From: RQOF01 sp964461135
Lineage (GTDB): Bacteria > Calditrichota > Calditrichia > RBG-13-44-9
NCBI GenBank assembly: GCA_964461135.1
Contig: CAYWTB010000061.1
Location: 1-27,484 of the forward strand
Direction of reading: 5' to 3'
DNA length: 27,484 nucleotides
The notes below the pieces were generated by a model. It had not been told where the DNA came from. It did not search any database and was given only the letters and a program-made list of their open reading frames with translations. This document shows, in pieces, positions 24,418 to 27,484 of this stretch; position 1 is the stretch's first letter; the number at the start of each line of letters is the position of its first letter. A program made the position numbers and the translations under genes.

Positions 24418-25578
24418 ATGGATTCACCTCATCCCAAAAAAATCACGGTTCTGGGGAGCACCGGTTCCATTGGGCGGAATTGCCTTGATGTGATCCGCAT
24501 TCATCGGAAAAATTTTTCCGTACAGTATCTTACCGCCCACCGGAATGTGGATCTGCTGGTACGACAGGCACGGGAGTTTAAACCACAGGGTGTGATTGTT
24601 ACGGATTCCCGATTTTATAATAATGCAAGAGATGCTTTACAGGACGTCTGTGAAGTACATGCCGGTATGGAAAGTGTGCTGAATATCCTGGAAGATCCGC
24701 AAGTGGATATGGTATTAAACGGACTCGTAGGTGGTGCCGGTGTCCTGCCGACTTATCACGCCCTTAAAAACGGGAAAAATGTCGCCCTGGCCAACAAAGA
24801 ATCTCTGGTGGTGGCGGGCAAACTTATCATGGACCTGGTAAATACTGGCAGTTGTTTTCTTTTTCCGGTAGACAGTGAACACAGTGCCATATTTCAGTGT
24901 CTTCTGGGCGAAAATATTAAATCGGTTCGCAGAATTCTCCTTACCGCCAGTGGCGGGCCATTCTGGAACTGGCCCCGGGAAAAATTGAAGGACGTCACTG
25001 TTGAACAGGCTTTAAACCATCCCAACTGGGATATGGGGGAAAAAATTACGGTTGATTCGGCAACGCTCATGAACAAAGGGCTGGAAGTGATTGAAGCCCA
25101 CTGGTTATACGGAACATCTGTGAATCAGATAGAGGTGATTATCCATCCCCAGTCAATAATTCATTCCCTGGTTGAATTCCATGATGGTTCGGTAAAAGCC
25201 CAGCTGGGTATTCCCGATATGCGTATCCCCATCCAGTATGCGCTGACTTATCCGGACCGGCTGCCTTTACACACCGACTACCTGTCGCTTGACAAGATCG
25301 GATGCCTGACATTTGATACCCCCGATTTTTCCAGGTTTCCCGGCCTGAAAATAGCGGTTGATGCTCTGCATGGGGGAGGAACCCATCCCGCGGTTCTTAA
25401 TGCCGGAAATGAAGCAGCTGTGCAACGCTTTCTACAGGGCAACATTCGTTTCACCGAGATCACCACGGTAATCGAAAAAACTCTTGCCGCGTATCCAATC
25501 CAACAGGAATACCGTATAGAGGAGGTATTGGCAATACATGAAGAAGCCAGACAATATGCATTTAAAATTCAGGTTTAA
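24418..25578 (+). CDS. dxr: 1-deoxy-D-xylulose 5-phosphate reductoisomerase
   Basis: Dxr (IspC) turns DXP into 2-C-methylerythritol 4-phosphate with NADPH, the committed step of the MEP isoprenoid pathway. The 386 residues match the family. The NADPH-binding loop is VLGSTGSIGRN (11-21). ALANKESLV is at 123-131. The metal ligands are Asp152 and Glu154 (VDSEHSA) and Glu223 (DSATLMNKGLE). GAGGAT lies about 12 nt before the ATG. The gene sits 41 bp after lipM and 62 bp before rseP. In Proteobacteria uppS and cdsA lie between dxr and rseP; here they do not. Confidence 0.98.
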   Translation: MDSPHPKKITVLGSTGSIGRNCLDVIRIHRKNFSVQYLTAHRNVDLLVRQAREFKPQGVIVTDSRFYNNARDALQDVCEVHAGMESVLNILEDPQVDMVLNGLVGGAGVLPTYHALKNGKNVALANKESLVVAGKLIMDLVNTGSCFLFPVDSEHSAIFQCLLGENIKSVRRILLTASGGPFWNWPREKLKDVTVEQALNHPNWDMGEKITVDSATLMNKGLEVIEAHWLYGTSVNQIEVIIHPQSIIHSLVEFHDGSVKAQLGIPDMRIPIQYALTYPDRLPLHTDYLSLDKIGCLTFDTPDFSRFPGLKIAVDALHGGGTHPAVLNAGNEAAVQRFLQGNIRFTEITTVIEKTLAAYPIQQEYRIEEVLAIHEEARQYAFKIQV

Positions 25579-25640
25579 ATACGAAACAAATAAGCTAAAT
25601 CTGCATCTAACAATTCAGTGGATAAACTGAAGGGATAATA

Positions 25641-26957
25641 ATGATATATTTACTATCAATAATTTTTGTATTGAGTGTACTGGTATTTTTTCACGAATTG
25701 GGACATTTCTCCCTGGCTAAACTATTCGGCGTGCGGGTTGAACGTTTTTCCATAGGATTCCCGCCGCGTTTGTTCGGTGTAAAGCTGGGTGAGACTGACT
25801 ATTGTATTTCTGCCATCCCGTTCGGGGGGTATGTAAAAATGGCAGGAGTGATTGATGAAAGCATGGATACCAGCAAGCTGACCGGCGCACCCTACGAATT
25901 TGCGTCCAAAAAATGGTGGCAAAAAATTCTGATCCTTATCGGTGGAGTGACCATGAACATGATTCTGGCCTGGGTGATTATCAGCGTCCTGCTGAATATT
26001 GAAGGTGAACCCATTATTCCCTCTACCACTATCGGATACATGGCGGAAGATGGTGCATCTCAGAGAGCCGGTCTGGAGATTGGTGACCAAATTTTAAAAA
26101 TCGACGGCCAGCCGGTATCCACCTGGAATGACGTAAGGGATAACTATTTTGCACACCTGGGTGATAAAATGGTCTTTCTGATAAGCCGTAATGATTCCAC
26201 CCGGCAGATAATTTACGACAGTAAAATTCCCCAGAGTGAAAATGCAGAACAACTTGATATATTTCCCCGCCTGCCGGCCATGGTAGGTAGTGTTGTAGCA
26301 AATTCTCCGGCCAGCGAGGCAGAATTACAAAGAGGAGACAAGATTCTGGCAATTAACGGAAAACCGGTGAAAAGCTGGGAGGAAATGACCAATATTGTCC
26401 AGGCCAATCCCAATAAATCTCTGGATGTCCTGATTTACCGCGACGGCACGGATTATAACAAACAGATGACGCCGGAAGCAGTAGATGAAGTGGGTGAAGA
26501 CGGGAAAAGCAATATTGTGGGAAAAATCGGTATAGGTTTTTACTATGAGAAAAAATACCTTCCACTATTGCCGGCCTTTGCCTCGGGCTTCCAAAAAACG
26601 ATTTTTATTACAGATATGAGTGTGAAGGGCTTGTGGTGGCTGGTCAGCGGAAAAACCTCGGCCCGGCAGATGCTGGGGGGACCTATCATGATTACCAAGC
26701 TGGCCGGGGAATTTGCCAAGTCCGGTTTTGCCAGTTTGATGGAATTGATTGCCAACCTGAGTGTGATGCTGGCACTGATAAATGTCCTGCCCATACCGGC
26801 TCTGGATGGCGGTCATATTGCAATTGTAATAATCGAGGAAATCAGGCGAAAACCCCTGACCACCAGGACAAAACTGAAAATTCAACAGGTGGGTATGGCC
26901 ATACTGCTGGTCCTGATTGTTTTCGTCATGTATAATGACATCATGCGCTTATTTTAA
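25641..26957 (+). CDS. rseP: Site-2 intramembrane zinc metalloprotease RseP
   Basis: The 438-residue membrane protein has the zinc motif HELGH (18-22) in the first membrane segment and the second site ALDGG (387-391, with Asp389 as third ligand) in a later one. Further membrane segments lie at about 95-115 and 415-435. Two PDZ domains lie between them, at about 128-200 (DGASQRAGLEIGDQILKIDG) and 213-285 (SPASEAELQRGDKILAINGK). RseP cuts anti-sigma factors such as RseA and clears signal-peptide remnants. No anti-sigma gene is nearby, so its substrate here is unknown. AAGGGA lies before the ATG. It is the last gene of the envelope block and is followed by a terminator. Confidence 0.97.
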   Translation: MIYLLSIIFVLSVLVFFHELGHFSLAKLFGVRVERFSIGFPPRLFGVKLGETDYCISAIPFGGYVKMAGVIDESMDTSKLTGAPYEFASKKWWQKILILIGGVTMNMILAWVIISVLLNIEGEPIIPSTTIGYMAEDGASQRAGLEIGDQILKIDGQPVSTWNDVRDNYFAHLGDKMVFLISRNDSTRQIIYDSKIPQSENAEQLDIFPRLPAMVGSVVANSPASEAELQRGDKILAINGKPVKSWEEMTNIVQANPNKSLDVLIYRDGTDYNKQMTPEAVDEVGEDGKSNIVGKIGIGFYYEKKYLPLLPAFASGFQKTIFITDMSVKGLWWLVSGKTSARQMLGGPIMITKLAGEFAKSGFASLMELIANLSVMLALINVLPIPALDGGHIAIVIIEEIRRKPLTTRTKLKIQQVGMAILLVLIVFVMYNDIMRLF

Positions 26958-26980
26958 TACCATTCGCTTTTCTTTATTTT

Positions 26981-27015
26981 AAAACCCGGAGAATACACTT
27001 TTTCCGGTTTTTTTT
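26981..27015. terminator. Terminator after rseP
   Basis: AAAACCCGGA (26981-26990) pairs with TCCGGTTTT (27003-27011), leaving one bulged C, around a 12-nt loop. A T run continues to 27015. It lies 24 bp past the rseP stop. The A tract on the left could also let it act for minus-strand transcription. Confidence 0.75.
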
Positions 27016-27021
27016 CAGAAT

Positions 27022-27159
27022 TTAAGCATCATAATGTGTACTCCCGGTTATTCCCTGTATGTTTTTAAAAGATGATTCTCTTAGCTCCTGAACTTCAAAT
27101 AAAATGGAAATGATTTCAACTGTATCCATTGATAAATCATATTCCTTATAGCCATCCCC
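27022..27159 (-). pseudogene. Short coding-like fragment, possible gene remnant
   Basis: The minus strand is open for 45 codons, from just after a TGA (27160-27162) to a TAA at 27022-27024, and reads GYKEYDLSMDTVEIISILFE then VQELRESSFKNIQGITG. Composition is protein-like, with amphipathic helix character. An ATG at 27129, with AAGGA 13 nt upstream, would give 35 residues. The TAA falls just before the bidirectional terminator at 26981-27015, as expected for a real 3' end. I do not recognise the family; a truncated or decayed gene is more likely than a full one. Confidence 0.3.
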
Positions 27160-27230
27160 TCAACTCAAGATTTGCTGTGAAGGGTTATTTGGCTCAATTG
27201 AAAGCCTGAGGTCAAAACATACCCTAACCC

Positions 27231-27249
27231 CCTGCCTGCAGTAGGCAGG
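27231..27249. repeat. CCTGCCT palindromic hairpin
   Basis: CCTGCCT (27231-27237) and AGGCAGG (27243-27249) form a 7-bp perfect stem with a 5-nt loop, with flanking C/G extending it by partial pairing. No T tract follows on either strand. Similar CCTGCCTGC...GGCAGG palindromes are common dispersed intergenic repeats, which fits its position in gene-free DNA. Confidence 0.55.
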
Positions 27250-27484
27250 CCAATTCCTGTCCGATAGCCAGTCAGTGGGAATGCAGTTCTGTCACACAAG
27301 GTATGGAAACATTAAAATATTCATAACTCAAATGGAGATCAGCCCCGTGAAGGACAGACCCCGGGTACCCAGGGATCCAAGAAAGTTTCCCAGTGTCTAT
27401 CAATACATCAGGTTGCCCAGGTGAGAAATAGTCAAGTCCAAATTTTTGTGTAAATTCACGTTTATGTCTCAACTTGGCTGAAGC

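Larger units (their letters stand above)
27016..27484. other. Right-end intergenic region with no firm gene
   Basis: This stretch holds a short coding-like minus-strand frame (27022-27159), a palindromic hairpin (27231-27249) and a minus-strand frame open from the window edge to a stop at 27272-27274 (71 codons, REFTQKFGLDYFSPGQPDVL near its start). That last frame has no match that I recognise and might be the 3' end of a gene lying beyond the window, but chance is as likely. Confidence 0.45.

Noticed and set aside
26029..26935. Several frames of 66-107 codons on both strands within rseP
   Set aside because: All are shadows of the PDZ and membrane segments of rseP, which is fully supported by motifs.
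27350..27372. Restriction-site cluster (CCCGGG, GGTACC, GGATCC) resembling a cloning-vector polylinker
   Set aside because: Order and spacing differ from the common pUC polylinker, and no vector sequence flanks it; overlapping GC-rich sites can arise by chance.
1..27484. tRNA, rRNA, CRISPR or transposase genes
   Set aside because: By eye I found no cloverleaf with conserved TTCRA arm, no rRNA-like tract, no regularly spaced direct repeats and no transposase motifs; small structured RNAs could still be missed.

Overview
The window looks like chromosomal core sequence from a Gram-negative, LPS-making bacterium. It encodes an outer-membrane assembly set (TamB, BamA, Skp), the first lipid A steps (LpxA, LpxC, LpxD), and a MinD-type ATPase plus sigma-28 factor of the flagellar kind. 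The LpxC-FabZ fusion and the order of the envelope genes point to the broad Bacteroidota/Chlorobiota/Calditrichota/KSB1-Marinimicrobia side of the tree. The many strong Shine-Dalgarno sites (AAGGAGG, GAGGAGG, AAGGAGAG) argue against typical Bacteroidota. I would guess a Calditrichota- or KSB1-like lineage, but the exact phylum cannot be fixed from the sequence alone. I see no rRNA, tRNA, CRISPR array, transposase or phage gene.

Layout. Positions 1-1367 hold a broken small secreted-protein gene (261-700, minus) with its terminator, followed by gene-poor DNA. Positions 1368-4217 (minus) encode a secreted M16 zinc peptidase. The next gap holds what may be a decayed reading frame. Two plus-strand genes follow: an EVE-domain protein (4773-5231) and holo-ACP synthase acpS (5443-5808). 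From 5827 to 11718 the minus strand carries a regulatory cluster. In transcription order it is a FlhG/MinD-like ATPase, a FliA/WhiG-type sigma factor, an HDOD protein, a GAF histidine kinase and, after a 383-bp gap, a receiver-histidine kinase protein. Both kinases have damaged ATP-binding motifs.

From 12320 to 26957 the plus strand carries an envelope block: tamB, bamA, skp, a strong terminator, an inverted-repeat element, lpxD, lpxC-fabZ, lpxA, a lipM-like octanoyltransferase overlapping lpxA, dxr and rseP. In Proteobacteria dxr and rseP flank uppS and cdsA and lead into bamA; here uppS, cdsA and lpxB are absent and dxr-rseP lies at the end. BamA inserts outer-membrane proteins, Skp carries them across the periplasm, and TamB probably works beside BamA. 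The Lpx enzymes make the lipid A precursor from acyl-ACP. FabZ supplies the fatty-acid elongation cycle, and LipM draws octanoyl-ACP from the same pool. RseP is the intramembrane protease that elsewhere links envelope stress to transcription. The right end (26958-27484) is intergenic, with a terminator, a hairpin and short minus-strand open stretches that may be gene remnants.

The observations most worth checking are the two kinases with non-canonical N and G1 boxes, the FlhG-like ATPase with His in place of the signature Lys and a secretion-signal-like extension, the doubly interrupted gene at the left end, and the nested inverted-repeat element between skp and lpxD. I found no clear new defence or mobile system.
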